Source: Antedon mediterranea
Lineage: Eukaryota > Echinodermata > Crinoidea > Comatulida > Antedonidae
DNA length: 64,000 nt
Direction: 5' to 3'
Assembly: GCF_964355755.1 (NCBI RefSeq)
Contig: NC_092676.1
Location: 10,772,288-10,836,287 of the forward strand
The position numbers were made by a program, and so were the translations under genes. Of the stretch, positions 37,370 to 49,619 are shown piece by piece; position 1 is the first letter of the stretch, and every line of letters begins with the position of its first letter. The notes beneath the pieces were generated by a model that saw only the letters and a list, made by a program, of their open reading frames with translations, had not been told where the DNA came from and did not search any database.

Positions 37370-40300
37370 AATACAACTCATACATTCATATTATATACAC
37401 AAAGTACCACCCATGATGATGCATTGTATTGTGTGTAACAAGTAACAAATTGAGTCTAGACACATTTTTGTGTTCAATTTATATTATACATCCAAATTAT
37501 AGACTTCATAATACTAATAGAAAACTTTCAAAATTTAAAAGCAATATAGATTTTTTTTTAAAGTAATTTAACTACTATTCAGATTATTTAAATACATTAA
37601 TTTATTATTTATTTCGTTCACCCCCGTTTATGAATTTGGCTACTACTGTAGTATATAAATTCACAAAAATCGTATCAATTTGAAATGAAAATGATGTCGC
37701 CACTTGATGGAGATATAAACCTTGGTACAATTACTTTACAAATTAGTATTATGTTGAGATGTTTTCAGGATCTGCTCCACATAATAATTATCAAATGTTT
37801 AGACTGTACGAAGTCATTATTGCACCAATACAATTTTGTCAAAAAGCTTGTAAGCTTGTAAGACGTCAATGTTTTGATAATCTGTCACTTTTGCAAACAT
37901 ACATCTTGTGATATCTTTAACGGTGTCGTAATTGAATCTTAGCATTGTATCAGGTGTTATGGACACCACAAATAAATAGCAATGAGAACAAGTGAATAAG
38001 GGGACTTTAATACGATGCAGTTGCGATGGACTACACATTATTCCACCACCACCACCACCACCACAAATCAGTGCAAAGTCTTTGAACATTCCAAATTGAT
38101 GCTACATAGTGCCAAAACAACTCATGATGGTCCACAAACATGTGCATATTGCTAACAAATTTTCTAATTTGTGTTTTGTAGTCAAATTTTTTTTTTTGAA
38201 AGGGACATTACGATTATGATGTTTTTTGTCATTTTGCTGTTGGTAATAATGAGTTGTATTTTACTGATGAAATAACTGTTGATGTTTCACTTTGTGTGTC
38301 TACATTTACAAATGTATTTATTTGGTGGATACTACATCTTCATCTTGTATCTTTTGATCTTAAAGTTGATTACAGTTTTAAGTGATTGGAGACATTTATG
38401 TTAATGTTCCAGTATATGTAAATTCATTTCAGTTTATTATGTTAATGTTTCTGTGGTATAACAGTTCAGTTGAATTTAACAAAAATGAATGATGCCTTCA
38501 TAAATTAAAATAGGATCAGATTAAAATATTTTAATTTTTATTTCTAAGTTATACAAAGGTTTTGTGTATGGGTGCAATGTATAATCAAGGCAAGGATGTT
38601 GAGCTCTGTTAGATCAAAGGTTTTATGTGTAGCTGCAACACAATCCGTTTCATGCCCCTAAACAGAACCGACGAATGATGTACTTGGTACTGTAATTGCA
38701 ACTATGAATTTGTCAAAGGGGTGTTACAAGTTCCTATCTTAGCAAGGCAAGCTCAGAATCCTGTTAGATTTTCTGGTATAATCTACTTTATCTACAAAAT
38801 TTTAATATTAAAGCAAATATTAATGTATTTTATTCATTTAAAAACTTGTTGTACAGATGTACTGTAACACAATAAAATGTATGTATTTATTAGTGTGCTA
38901 TATTTTATCAGTATTTCTGTAAAAATAAATTATAAAGTTTAGTGTGTAGTATGCAAACAATTCTGTCCATTACAATACTGTAGCATTATATTTAGCTAAG
39001 TTTTTATTTTGCAAGTTTTTTTAGGCTTTATTCTACTTTCTATGTTAGCAACCCATTTTTTGTTATTATAAATGTCCAATCTTTTAAATGGTCATTGATA
39101 GAGTTTATCCTGCAAAACCACCTCTCTGGTGACTCTTTACAATCCTTGGCTGTGTGCCCAAAAAGTAAATTTACAATACAAATTGACTGGCTAATACAGG
39201 CTTCCCGTCGGTGTTTCACAAAGTCCCTAATAACTTTTTGAACAGAACTGACTGTACTAATCTGACATCAAGAATTATATTTTATTTATTATCATTCATT
39301 GTCTTTCAAAATCTAATATCTGTGCTAGAAAATATATAATTACAAATGGTATTATTATATTATACTGTATTTACAGTAAATATGTAATTAATTTTTATTT
39401 TAACAATAATGTATACAACTACTGCTGACTATTTCTTTAAATGAATCAGTGTTTAGAAATGTATAGTCTAATTAGCAAATTTTATATAAAAGTTTATGTA
39501 AACAATAGTCATCTTTATTTTATGCCTATTGATATAATGATTTTTGATATTAGTTGAATGACAATTGAATGAATTTCTCCAGTTGATAGAATAGGACATT
39601 CAGGTTTCAATGAATGAATAATTCTCCCCATTTAACCAACATACAAAATAATAATTTTATAGCACACTTTCTACTATTTTTAAATTAATCCGGCGCTTTC
39701 ATCTGAAATTGAATGTCGGGCGCTCTTGTTTTGGCAGTGGACAAGAGGAGAAGGAAAATGATCTACATGCAATACAAAATCAACCAATCAAATTATTGTT
39801 TATATGAGTAAGTCAATAATGAATTTATCAACCAATCAAATTATTGTTTATATGAGTAGTCACTAATGAATTTATCAACCAATCAAATTATTATTATTAA
39901 GTAACATCTTATTAACTTACTGAGTTTTATCAAAATGTGTACCGTCTTTTTTTTTTCATAGCCAGACTATTATAACTGTACCTTTATTGCGTTAGGACTT
40001 TCCATATGTAAATGAATATTTATTTTTATTTCAAATGTCATCCCATATCTAATGTATTGTATGTGTGCTTTTGAAAATAAATGTCAGGTCAAGCTACATA
40101 TTTGTTAGATATGGTGTATTCACATATTATTGCTGGCAGTTTAGGCATTATCCTGGCAAATATAAATTGTCCATTCATTTTATCATTTAAATAATAGTTT
40201 TAAATTTGCAAAGAGGGTTCACGATTCAAATAATGGTCAAACTCCACTGCCTAAGACAGTGTCTTAATCTCGCCTTCTAAGACTTATCCTTGGTTTTCAA

Positions 40301-41118
40301 TTATGGCAAACTTCTTCTGAGTTTTATAGTCGCTCTGTTAACAGTGCGGTGTACACCATCGGGTCTATCTGTCCTCTTGCTTGGTCTAATATAAATAATT
40401 AATAAAGTTTCGGCCTGGCTTAATTTCGCCTGCAGTTTACTAGGTTTAATAAATGGTATTACTTCAAAAAATGTTATCTAAGGTTGCTTTTTAAAATGTC
40501 GTTTTATTTATTCTTTTTTTTTATTTGTAAGAAAGTTTATAACAATTCGTGAGTAAATTATTTCACATTCCAGTTCAATGCCAGTAATCGTTTCTATTAA
40601 ACGTACATGTATGATTTTATAAAAGCAATATTTATAACTGTATTTTAGAATGTACTATGGCATTTCATTCAGTTTTTAAAATCTGGTCATCTATTATGAC
40701 AATTTGGTCACTATTACAAATGTACCAATACATTTACAATTACTCAAAGTCACTAAATTATTATTATTGTGATGAAAGATTCAACCTCATCATTTTCTTC
40801 CTTTTTAATTATTTTATAATGAAGATAAATATTTGTTTGAGTATGGTCATCAAGATTGTTACCTGCCATGTATATATATGCTTGTATTTGAAACCCTTGA
40901 AAGCCTTTGGTAGTTTAGACTGTGCATGTGCAATAGCCCGATGTTGTGTATACTATACAAAAGACATGCCGTGTTAATAATAAAATATAAATGTCTTTTT
41001 TATAAATCATTATTTACGTTTGTTATGTAAACCTTTCTAGTAATGTACCTTAAGAAATGAAAATAAATCAGCACATACAGACTTTCAATTGTTTTAGTAT
41101 TTTTTTGATTATTTAATA
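37370..41118 (+). other. Non-coding stretch downstream of the HDX-like gene
   Basis: No exon is recognised. A 53-bp unit (aatttatcaaccaatcaaat...tatatgagta) is repeated 2.3 times at 39780-39900. AATAAA hexamers at 38871-38876 and 40978-40983 could serve the HDX-like transcript, but this cannot be decided. A (CCA)n run is at 38040-38062. Confidence 0.5.
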
Positions 41119-44100
41119 TAGTCAGGCAGCATTTGTATTTTACTTCATATATTTAGCCAAGTTTGATTTTTTACTTTTAAGTGATCAAGGACATCACAAC
41201 GAACAACTTCCAACTTGTTGTCCAAATTCTAAACGCGTTTTTCATTCGCTGGGGGCGCTTTTTCAAAATGGCCGCTTATGCTATCAAGTACTTATATCTC
41301 GGCAACCACTAATCGTAGAGACTTGGTTTTAATCTTAAAATGTTTGTAAGGAACATATTTATATTTACTCTAATGGAATATTTTGACCAGAAATGACTGA
41401 AAATGCCATTTCTGACCGTTTGACCTTTGACCTTCTATCATCATATCTCGGTAACTAATGGTCACACAGACTTGACATTTGTTTCAAATTGTTCGCAGTA
41501 TGCCTTTTTATATTTACTGTAATTAAATGTTTTGTTTTAAAGCAAACAGAAATGCCATATCTGACCTCTTGCCCTAATGCATGTAATATCCACAACTGAG
41601 AGACTATAGATTTGTCTAGTATTGTTTATAACTTGTACCGGTACTTGTGGTTTTGTTGATGATATCCCTTGTTCCAAAATCAATATTTCAAATCACCAAT
41701 GGAACTGTTATAATAAATAAATACATACCATAAATATTGAATATAGTCAGATTACCCTCTCCAGTCAATAAAGTTCATCGATATTGTCTACTAGCTCTAC
41801 ATTCCAGTCCTTTGTATTCTCACATCCATCACCACACTCATATGCATCAGTACAGAGCAAGTTGTTTTTCTTACAACTACAGCGATTTGTTGAACATGAA
41901 CCATTGCAGGTACATCGACGAATTTCTAGAAGAGCTTCTGGTGCTGGTGGATTGTTGAAAAATACCGGCTTCAAGTGACCATCTTCTAGTTACCAGGAGT
42001 AGTCAGTTGCTGGTGGAATAGATGGAGTTGGCTTGCATGATGAATTACATACAATAGACATGTAGTATGCTCTTTCCACGTGTGATCTAAGAGTTTCCAT
42101 GGTTGTGGGTAATTGTTGTCCTTCCTTGCCTTTCTGTGCAAATAACATCCATCTCAAGTCTGTGACATAATCTGCCTTGATCTTAGAAGTACTGTATAAT
42201 ATGCAAACATATCTTTCCATTTGCCTGAAAATCCAATTTGGTATTTCAGAGGTCAGTCCATATACAGCAAATGCATCTAGTATTTCATCGTCACATTTCA
42301 AAAGTGCTTTGAAATGGGCGGACACTCCTTTTCCAGCAAATGTACCTGTGTTATCTGTACCTTTAAATGCGTACCATCCAATCAGTGCTGCTGATATTTG
42401 TTTTCAAAGTCGGTAATAGCATTCCCATATAGGTATTTTTCCCCTCTTTTCCTACAAATGTGGTCATTGGAGGAAGTAGAGGATAGCTTCCTGTTAAAAG
42501 GATAAAGACATCAGTATCTACAGAAAATATGTCAACATTGGCACTTGGGTCTTTGTTCATACAATCAAAGGCATTCAATAAGACCAGTTGGTCCCCTTCT
42601 TCCAATGTGTGTTGTCCGTGTTTCATCTCTGGCATCATGATAACTTCTGAGAGATTGCAGTTTGCCATCATGGACGTGTGATGTGTTACTAGGACCTTCT
42701 TCGTGTTGTTCTTGAAGTGATTAGGTATCTTCTCTTACAGATATTTTGTAAGTTCAGCTTTGGTCTCTTTGTGCGATAAAAATGTCTTAATGTTCTTAAT
42801 CTCAGTGTTGTCATTGACATGGTAGTGAATGGTAGTTGTTTTCTGTGTTCTCTTTCTCGTGTAGATTCTTTTAAAGATCCTGATAGATATTGATCAAATA
42901 AAAGACGAACTTCATCATATGGTTTGCTCATACCAACAATCAGGTTAACAAATTCAGACACCTTTTTTACCATATTGATGACACACATGCCATCAATAAT
43001 TGGGATTGATGCTGCTTTTTATCATCTTTCTGTACAGGCCTGCTGACATTATCTGGTAGAGGGAGTTCTGTTATTGACTGCAATACCTTGGATTTTCCAG
43101 AAAGCATTATCATTCTTCCATCTGGATGGAAATTTGATGGTGGAGTGCTATTGAACTCATAGTTGCCTAAGACATCCTTTAGAGCGAACTCTGGCCTGCT
43201 CTTCGCCACAACTAACAATCTAGACAGCAGCTTTCTCTCTTGCTTAATTGAAACTAGTTGACCATTAATTTTGGTTTTCACCACTGCTCCTACATGCTTG
43301 AAATAAGAGAAGTTGTTTTTCTTTTGAGGGTCCCAAAATTTTACGGTTTTTTTAACCATTCGTGAAGTCACAAATTTATCCAATGCTTCTTTTCCTAATT
43401 GGTCTTGCTTTTCAATCGTTTGACTGACATCATCGGAGGTTACCATGCCAGGCACTGAGTTGGCTTGTCACTGAGTTCCACGGGGATCTTACCAGGCTAG
43501 CATTGTTTGCTAGGTGTTAGCGACAAGGCCTAGGCTTGAACTATAGTTTATAACTATTTAACTAAGGCCTCTGTACAATATTTATATCAGCATAGGTACA
43601 TTATTATACAAGTAAATGTATATGTACTAATAATAAGTATGATTTCCCAGCAAACACTGTTTAAATCGGTTTAAAAAACACTTACCATTTAAACTCATGA
43701 AATCTAATCTGCTTGAACTTTCAGCCAATCACAGGCTAGGATTATGTATGGAGATAATGAGTGGCTTTTATTTATTTTAAAACTTTAATATCCAAGCTTA
43801 AGTGAATGTTTTAAAGCATCAATAATTAAAAAATCAATAATGTGTTACAAATATGGATGTTCTGAGCAATCTGTCGAAAAATGTTATCTATAACCAACAT
43901 GTTGTGGATATCACACAGGTTATGGTCAAAGGTTTTTCCAGCCATCTTGAAACAAACCTTTGCATTAAAGCAAATAGAAACATGTATTTTCTGAACAATT
44001 TGGGATAAATATCAACTCTTTCTGACCAATAGTTATTGAGATATGATAAGATTAGGTTAAAGGTCAAATGGTCAGAAATAGTATTGACAGTCATTTTAGG

Positions 44101-44386
44101 GCAAAATGTTCCATTATAGTGAATAGAATTATGTACCTTACGAACATTTTAAGACTAAAACCAAGTCTCTACGATTAGTGGTTGCCGAGATATAAGTACT
44201 TGATAGCATAGGTGGCCATTTTGAAAAAGCGCCCCCAGCGAATGAAAAACGCGTTTAGAATTTAGACAACAAGTTGGAAGTTGTGTCTTGTGATGTCCTT
44301 GATCACTTAAAAGTGAAAAATCAAACTTGGCTAAATATATGAACTTATGAAGTAAAGTTAATATAGTGACAAATGCTGCCTGACTA
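41119..44386. mobile_element. 3.3-kb DNA element with long terminal inverted repeats, carrying a second PIN-like/CXC gene
   Basis: The left end TAGTCAGGCAGCATTTGT (41119) and its inverse (about 44369-44386) begin imperfect arms of about 400 bp (41119-41520 and 43990-44386). These share passages such as acttccaacttgttgtc, cgctgggggcgc and atctcggcaaccactaatcg. A minus-strand gene lies between. The left arm is followed by TTTGACCTTTGACC-type words. Confidence 0.8.
41765..43455 (-). pseudogene. Broken PIN-like / CXC gene, second family member
   Basis: Minus-strand pieces: 43455-42967 (N-terminal part containing SRMVKKTVKFWDPQKKNNF and ALKDVLGNYEFN); 42988-42689 (VNLIVGMSKPYDEVRLLFDQ); 42671-42363 (GDQLVLLNAFDCMNKDPSAN then VDIFSVDTDVFILLTG); 42325-41990 (HFKALLKCDDEILDAFAVYG, LRWMLFAQK, LPTTMETLRSHVERAYY); 41974-41765 (PEALLEIRRCTCNGSCSTNR, CSCKKNNLLCTDAYECGDGC). 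Near 42360 another frame contains a DNTGTFAGKG motif like the D-T/N-T motif that follows the nuclease core in this family. Frameshifts separate the pieces, so it is probably inactive. Relative to the copy at 31445-36819 it keeps the C-terminal half better and lacks the first N-terminal part. Confidence 0.7.
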
Positions 44387-44813
44387 AACAAACTAATAGA
44401 AAAAAAAATCAAATTTGTGGTTTCGGCTAACTAAACCAGCTAATGTAATTTTATTTGCTGAATCCAAGTACTGGTTTTGAAATAAAATGTTTTATCGATA
44501 CCAGTACAGTAAGTTCCCATATAGATAATTAACTTAAAATTCTTAAATTTAAATTTTATTTGAAGTTAAAATATTACTTTCATTAAATACATTCTAATAC
44601 TACTGTATCTCTTCCATCTGTAAAAGTGCATATTGTCATGTAATATTTAAATACAGTATATATAAAGCCATCATACAAGTACACCACGAAAAATCTTACA
44701 GAAACTAATTTAATTTAATTTCAAAGAAATTTTTATCAGAACTATTCATTACAATTATTATGTAAAGTGAAAATTTTTAAAATGCAAGCTGCTAAAGTTT
44801 TACCAGTTTTATG
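43456..44813. other. Right arm of the 41.1-44.4 kb element and 3' flank of the next gene
   Basis: To 44386 this is transposon sequence. From 44387 to 44813 it is the minus-strand 3' UTR or flank of the gene ending at 44814. AAATAAAATT on the minus strand near 44557-44550 is a candidate polyadenylation signal. Confidence 0.4.
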
Positions 44814-44960
44814 CTATAATAAAGACTTTTTCTTTAATGTAACCATTAAGGCAGTCAGTGCCCCAGTGAGAACCATTCTTTTTAAAAATGTGTAGAAACC
44901 TGAAGCTGTTGGAGCATTTCTCTCCAAAAATGTTGATTTCAATGGTGCAGCTGGTATTTC
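44814..44960 (-). CDS. Terminal exon of an unidentified gene with a C-terminal membrane anchor
   Basis: Acceptor TTTTCTAG precedes 44960; 48 codons and a TAG at 44816-44814. Encodes EIPAAPLKSTFLERNAPTAS, then GFYTFLKRMVLTGALTALMV and TLKKKSLL. The segment FYTFLKRMVLTGALTALMVTL is a probable C-terminal transmembrane helix followed by lysines, as in tail-anchored or type-II-ended proteins. I do not recognise the family. Phase 0 matches the exon at 55200-55262, so the intron would be about 10.2 kb and contain the repeats at 45.2-55.2 kb. Further exons in between cannot be excluded. Confidence 0.6.
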   Translation of the reverse strand, partial: EIPAAPLKSTFLERNAPTASGFYTFLKRMVLTGALTALMVTLKKKSLL

Positions 44961-46307
44961 CTAGAAAATAATACAAATTTATACCAATGTGTTTATTAAA
45001 AGAATTAAGATTTAAAAATGAGTTTTGGGTTGTTAGGTTTGAAAAACATGCATTGGAAACCTTTACTGATCGAATGAATGCATTGCCCATTCAGAGGCTC
45101 TCTGTTCTTAAATTTATTCATAAATAAGATATAAAATTGAAATTTTACTACTAATATAGTGTAAATGTGTAGATAAAATCATATTAGTCCGGTGGCAGGA
45201 GGCGGGAATCATCACCTATAAGGGGACAAATTGCCATCCAACTCTTCTAGACCAGAATTTTTCATAGATTACGAATGTGAAATAGTCCATGGGCCAGGTC
45301 CAGTTTTTTGCAAAAGCAGTATCAAATTGGTGGCAAATGCTACCATACATTTTTGGAAAGCTTAATATGTCTACTTTTCAGAAATCCATGATAGCAATGT
45401 CAATTGTACAGCTTAATAGTCATTTTTTAGGATTATATAACACCGCCTACGGAAAATATGCAACACAAAATTTTGGGGTAGGGGGTAACACTTTTGCTAA
45501 TAACTCGGGATTTAATGAACAGATTTGCATTTTCTTGGTATCAATATATAGTGTATAGACTGCTTAAGTGTAATATATTTTTCTAAGTAAATCCAACAAC
45601 TATTGACGCCATTAGAGGTCAGAAGGTCATTGAACTTTAGTAAAAAATGATTTTTTGTCTAATATTAACTTATAACTTTCAGTTTTTAACAAAAGAAATA
45701 CAATAGATGTTATGCAAACTGATGTTTTCATGAACATATAGACCCAATAAACAAGAAAATTGAAGTTAAAGATTAACAAAATATGAATATGCTATGTATT
45801 ATGAAGAAATTTGTTGTTTTTAGTAATTTGTAATCAGTTACAATTATGGGGTAGGGGGTAACATTTTTGCGAATAACTTACAATTTAGTTAACAGATTTG
45901 CATTTTCTTGCTATCAGTATGTAGTGTATAGATTGCCTAATTGTAATATACTTTTTAAAATTGAATCCCGCATTTATTGACATCTTTAGAGGTCAAAAGG
46001 TCACTGACCTTTAATAAAAAATGCAATTTCTTCTAAATTAGCTTATAAATTTCAATTTTAAACACAAAAATACAAGATATCTTACGCAAACTAATGTTTT
46101 CCTAAACCTATAGACACAATAAATAAGAAAATTGAAGTTAACATTTTTTCAAAATTGAATATGCTGTGCATTGTAAAGAAATGTTTTCGTCATTAGTAAT
46201 CTTTGACAATAATGGGGTAGGGGGTAACGTTTTTGCAAATAACTTAAGATTTAGTGAACAGATTTACATTTTCTTGTTATCAGTATGTAGTGTATGGATT
46301 TCATTAT

Positions 46308-46889
46308 TACCTCCGCCAAGGAGGTTATGTTTTCACCCCTGTATGTTTGTGTGTGTGTTTGTGTGTTTGTGTGTGTGTCTGTGAACAGCCTGGAGGCCAC
46401 AGTTTTTATCCGATTCTAACCAAATTTGGACACAATGATCTATGCCCAAAAAGCTCGGACGAGTTCGAATTTGAGGGGGAAAGGTCATAGGTCAAGGTCA
46501 CAACTAACAAAAAACTATTTTACTGTCTAGAGACCACAGTTTTGATCCGATTCTCACCAAACTTAGCCACAATGATCAATGACACATCATATAATTGTGG
46601 TTACATTTTGAAGGGTCAGGGTCAAAGATCAAGGTCCACCAAAAAAAAAAAAAAAAAAAATAATTAAAAAAAAAAACCCTCAGTGGGGCTCGAACCAGCG
46701 ACCTCAACTGTGAGAGGCTGGATACATAACCATTACACCACACTGTCATCCACAACTTTGTAGTGTGCAGTTAACATATTTACACTTAGAACTAATAAAA
46801 AAAAATGTTAAAAAAAAATATTCAGGGGGCATTTTATGTAGAGGAATTTTACAGTAGGCGGAGGTTTGTACTCTCGGAGTACCCTCTAG
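46308..46889 (+). mobile_element. Helentron-like element, family A copy 3, nested in the foldback arm
   Basis: Starts ACCTCCGCCAAGGAGGT; ends with GGCGGAGGTTTGTACTCTCG, hairpin GTACTCTCGGAGTAC and CTAG at 46886-46889 before TT. The right arm (near 50340-50365) shows the uninterrupted site, so the element ends are known to within 1-2 bases. A tRNA-like segment is inside at 46684-46748. A poly(A) run is at 46640-46660. Confidence 0.8.
46684..46748 (-). pseudogene. tRNA-like sequence inside a Helentron-like element
   Basis: On the minus strand the A box TGGTGTAATGGTTATG and the B box GGTTCGAGCCCC are spaced as in a tRNA, with flanking words (CAGTG...CACTG) that could pair as an acceptor stem. 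The anticodon arm pairs poorly, so it is probably a decayed tRNA or the head of an old SINE rather than a working tRNA. Confidence 0.5.
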
Positions 46890-47560
46890 TTGTAATATGC
46901 TTTTAAAAAATGAATCGAACATCTATTGATGTCTTTTAGAGGTCAAAGGTCAATGACCTTTAATCAAAAATGCAATTTCTTCTAAATTAGCTTATACATT
47001 TCAATTTTAAACACAAAAATACAAGATATGTTATGCAAACTAATGTTTTCTTAAACCTATAGACACAATAAATAAGAAAATTGAATTTAACAAACAAATA
47101 TTCTGTGAATTTATGAGGACATTCTGTCTGTTAATAGTAATGTATTATTAACAATTATAGGGTAAGGGGTTACATTTTTCCTAATTAGGTTGCCTAATTG
47201 TTATATTCATTGTGAAAAAATAAAACGTAACATATATTGACATCTTTGTAGGTCAAATGGTCATTGAACATTTAAAGAAATGCAATTTCGTCCAAATGTA
47301 ACATTAATAAAGTTTCAATATTTAACGCAAAAATACACCAAATCTAACTTTTTTTTAAACCTATAAAGAAAATGGACAAGAAATTGAAGTTAAAGATTAA
47401 AAACAAATAAATATGTGTAATAATATTAAGAATTGTGACTGTAATAGTAATTTGTAATTATTAAAAATTATGGGATAAGAGGTAACATTTTTGCTAATAA
47501 CTTTGAATTTAGTCAACATATTTTGCATTTCTAGGAACCAATAAGTAGTATATAAACTGT

Positions 47561-49619
47561 TTAATTGCTATATATTAAAAATTATCAAAATGTTATTACC
47601 AATAGATTTATGTGGTTTTTAACTTATTAAACCTATAGAAAAAAATTCACCGTTAGTATTGTTATGGGGTACTACTAAATAACAAAATGCATGACTTTTT
47701 GGAAAATAAATGAATTTTAAATATGAGGATAATAAATATATCTTTGATGTTTCATTGTTATTACATATTGATAATAATAAACATATCCAGCTTCTGTGTT
47801 GTAAATTGTTTTTTTCTAATTTACATATTCTAACATTCAATTGTCTATAGTAATCATAGAAATTGTTTAGATTACCAATTATATCTTTTATTTGTAACTG
47901 ATAAGATATTCTAAGGTTATAAATGTTCATCTGGTTTGCAAATGCAAATGAGATAGTTTTCTAAACAAAACTGTTATGGTATTGTAAGATTACAGGACAA
48001 TTACATTTTACTTTATCTTGATTTAAAGAAAACAGTTAGTTTATTCAAACTCATTAATATGTCAATTTTTTAGATTTTCATATTAGCTGCAGTTCCACAT
48101 CTTCCACATACGTTTGAAAGAACTGGGTATCTCTATGTTTTCATATCGCAGTTTGAAGTATGTGCCATGTATCTTGGCATGGTCGAAGGTGGTTGTAAGT
48201 TTTCCCCATTTTGATCAAGGTTACCATTAATATCTATTAACCAATGTTTTAACCAAGAACACTGGTGCAGCATGTTACGGTCATCAGAGTCTCTTTGTAT
48301 TTTCTGGACTCCTGGAAAGGACCCAAAATATTGTGTCGATAGAGACATTGACATGGAAATTAACAATTATATTGGAGGATAACTCTGACACAATCACCTA
48401 CAGTTAGGTGAGAAGGTCCAGTCAATATAATTTACACAGGAAGGAAAAATCATATCTGGTACATCTTCAGAAGAGACTGTCATGCATACTTTACATTTTC
48501 ATCATTGCTCACAGACGCCACTGAGCCAAATAGTGTTTCTATCCATTGTTGGATGCCCTTCACATCTCTAGAGAATACAGACTGAAGACTATAACGTGCT
48601 GTACCAGTGTACTTGGTTCTAGTATTTTCGACAGCTTTTTCATAACATTATAAAAGATATTAACGGTAACGTTGATCAAAATCGGGAAACTTGCAAAGTA
48701 TCACATTCCAAAATGTCAAGGAACATTGCACAAAATCATACTTCAGTTTGCGATAACAAAATCATGTCTCTTAAAGATTTCTATATATACCGTACCCAGT
48801 TGTTTTAAATGATGTAGGCTTTACTGGAATTTGACGATGTAATTTAATAGAATTAATTTTTCTAGAAAGTGTGAATTGCTAAACTGCAGCTGATATGCAG
48901 ATCTGAAACATTTACATATTGTTACGGAGTTCATTTTTGTAAACCAAGATACAGGAAAATGTCAGATGAACATTTATAGAAAAAGAATATCTTTTAAATA
49001 CAAATTTAATTGGTAGGCCCTAGTGTCATTTTTAAAATTACTATATAAGTCGATTAATTGATTTAAAGTACAATCTGTAAAATAATAACAATTTATACAG
49101 TATAGCCTAAAAACAGTAGCCGGAGGATATGTATTTAAAAAATAACCAAATACTCTATCTAAAGTAGTGGAGCTGTAGCTTGGTGGTTAACGTGCTTGCC
49201 TTCCAATCCCAAGGTCCGGGGTTCAATCCTGACCTAGTGCCAGGCTTGTAACTCACGACTCTTTCAACTCCACTCCTTAAGCCTTAAGTGAGACTTAGTT
49301 TATAATCACGATAAATTATAAATAGTTTATCCACCCTGTAATTTCACGATGAAATAAATGTTTTTATAAAGCTCCTATCCTCATATTAAAACAAAATCAT
49401 TAATTTTTTTTTCAATAATGTATACCCTCCAACAAGTCATGCATAATGTTATTTTGTACCCCACAACAACACTAAATACTGTACTAAAATTTTGTCTACA
49501 GGCTTTAATTAAAACTACACAACCACTATTGGTAATATTATTTGAGATCAAAATGTTGCATAATTTTTTGATATAACAATTTTTAATTAAACAGTTTATA
49601 CAGTACCCTACTTATTGTT
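47561..49619. other. Central part of the 6.1-kb foldback element
   Basis: Contains a plus-strand SINE at 49166-49385. Around 48060-48660 the minus strand has short coding-like pieces (GNLDQNGENLQPPSTMPRYM, SNVCGRCGTAAN) that may be a decayed gene; I cannot assign them. The remainder is AT-rich. Confidence 0.4.
49166..49385 (+). mobile_element. tRNA-derived SINE, plus strand
   Basis: A box TGTAGCTTGGTGGTTAACG and B box GGGGTTCAATCC, then aactcacgactctttcaact and an AT-rich tail. It is the same family as the minus-strand copy at 6825-7046. Confidence 0.75.

Noticed and set aside
37817-38089. 90-residue minus-strand frame with a glycine run
   Set aside because: The glycine run comes from a (CCA)n repeat; no domain, splice support or start context.
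40657-40977. 106-residue open frame
   Set aside because: Composition (Tyr, Ile, Phe, Asn) is that of translated AT-rich DNA; no homology recognised.
49166-49240. Functional tRNA gene
   Set aside because: A and B boxes are present, but the arms do not pair well and the same unit with its tail recurs at 6825-7046, so it is a SINE.
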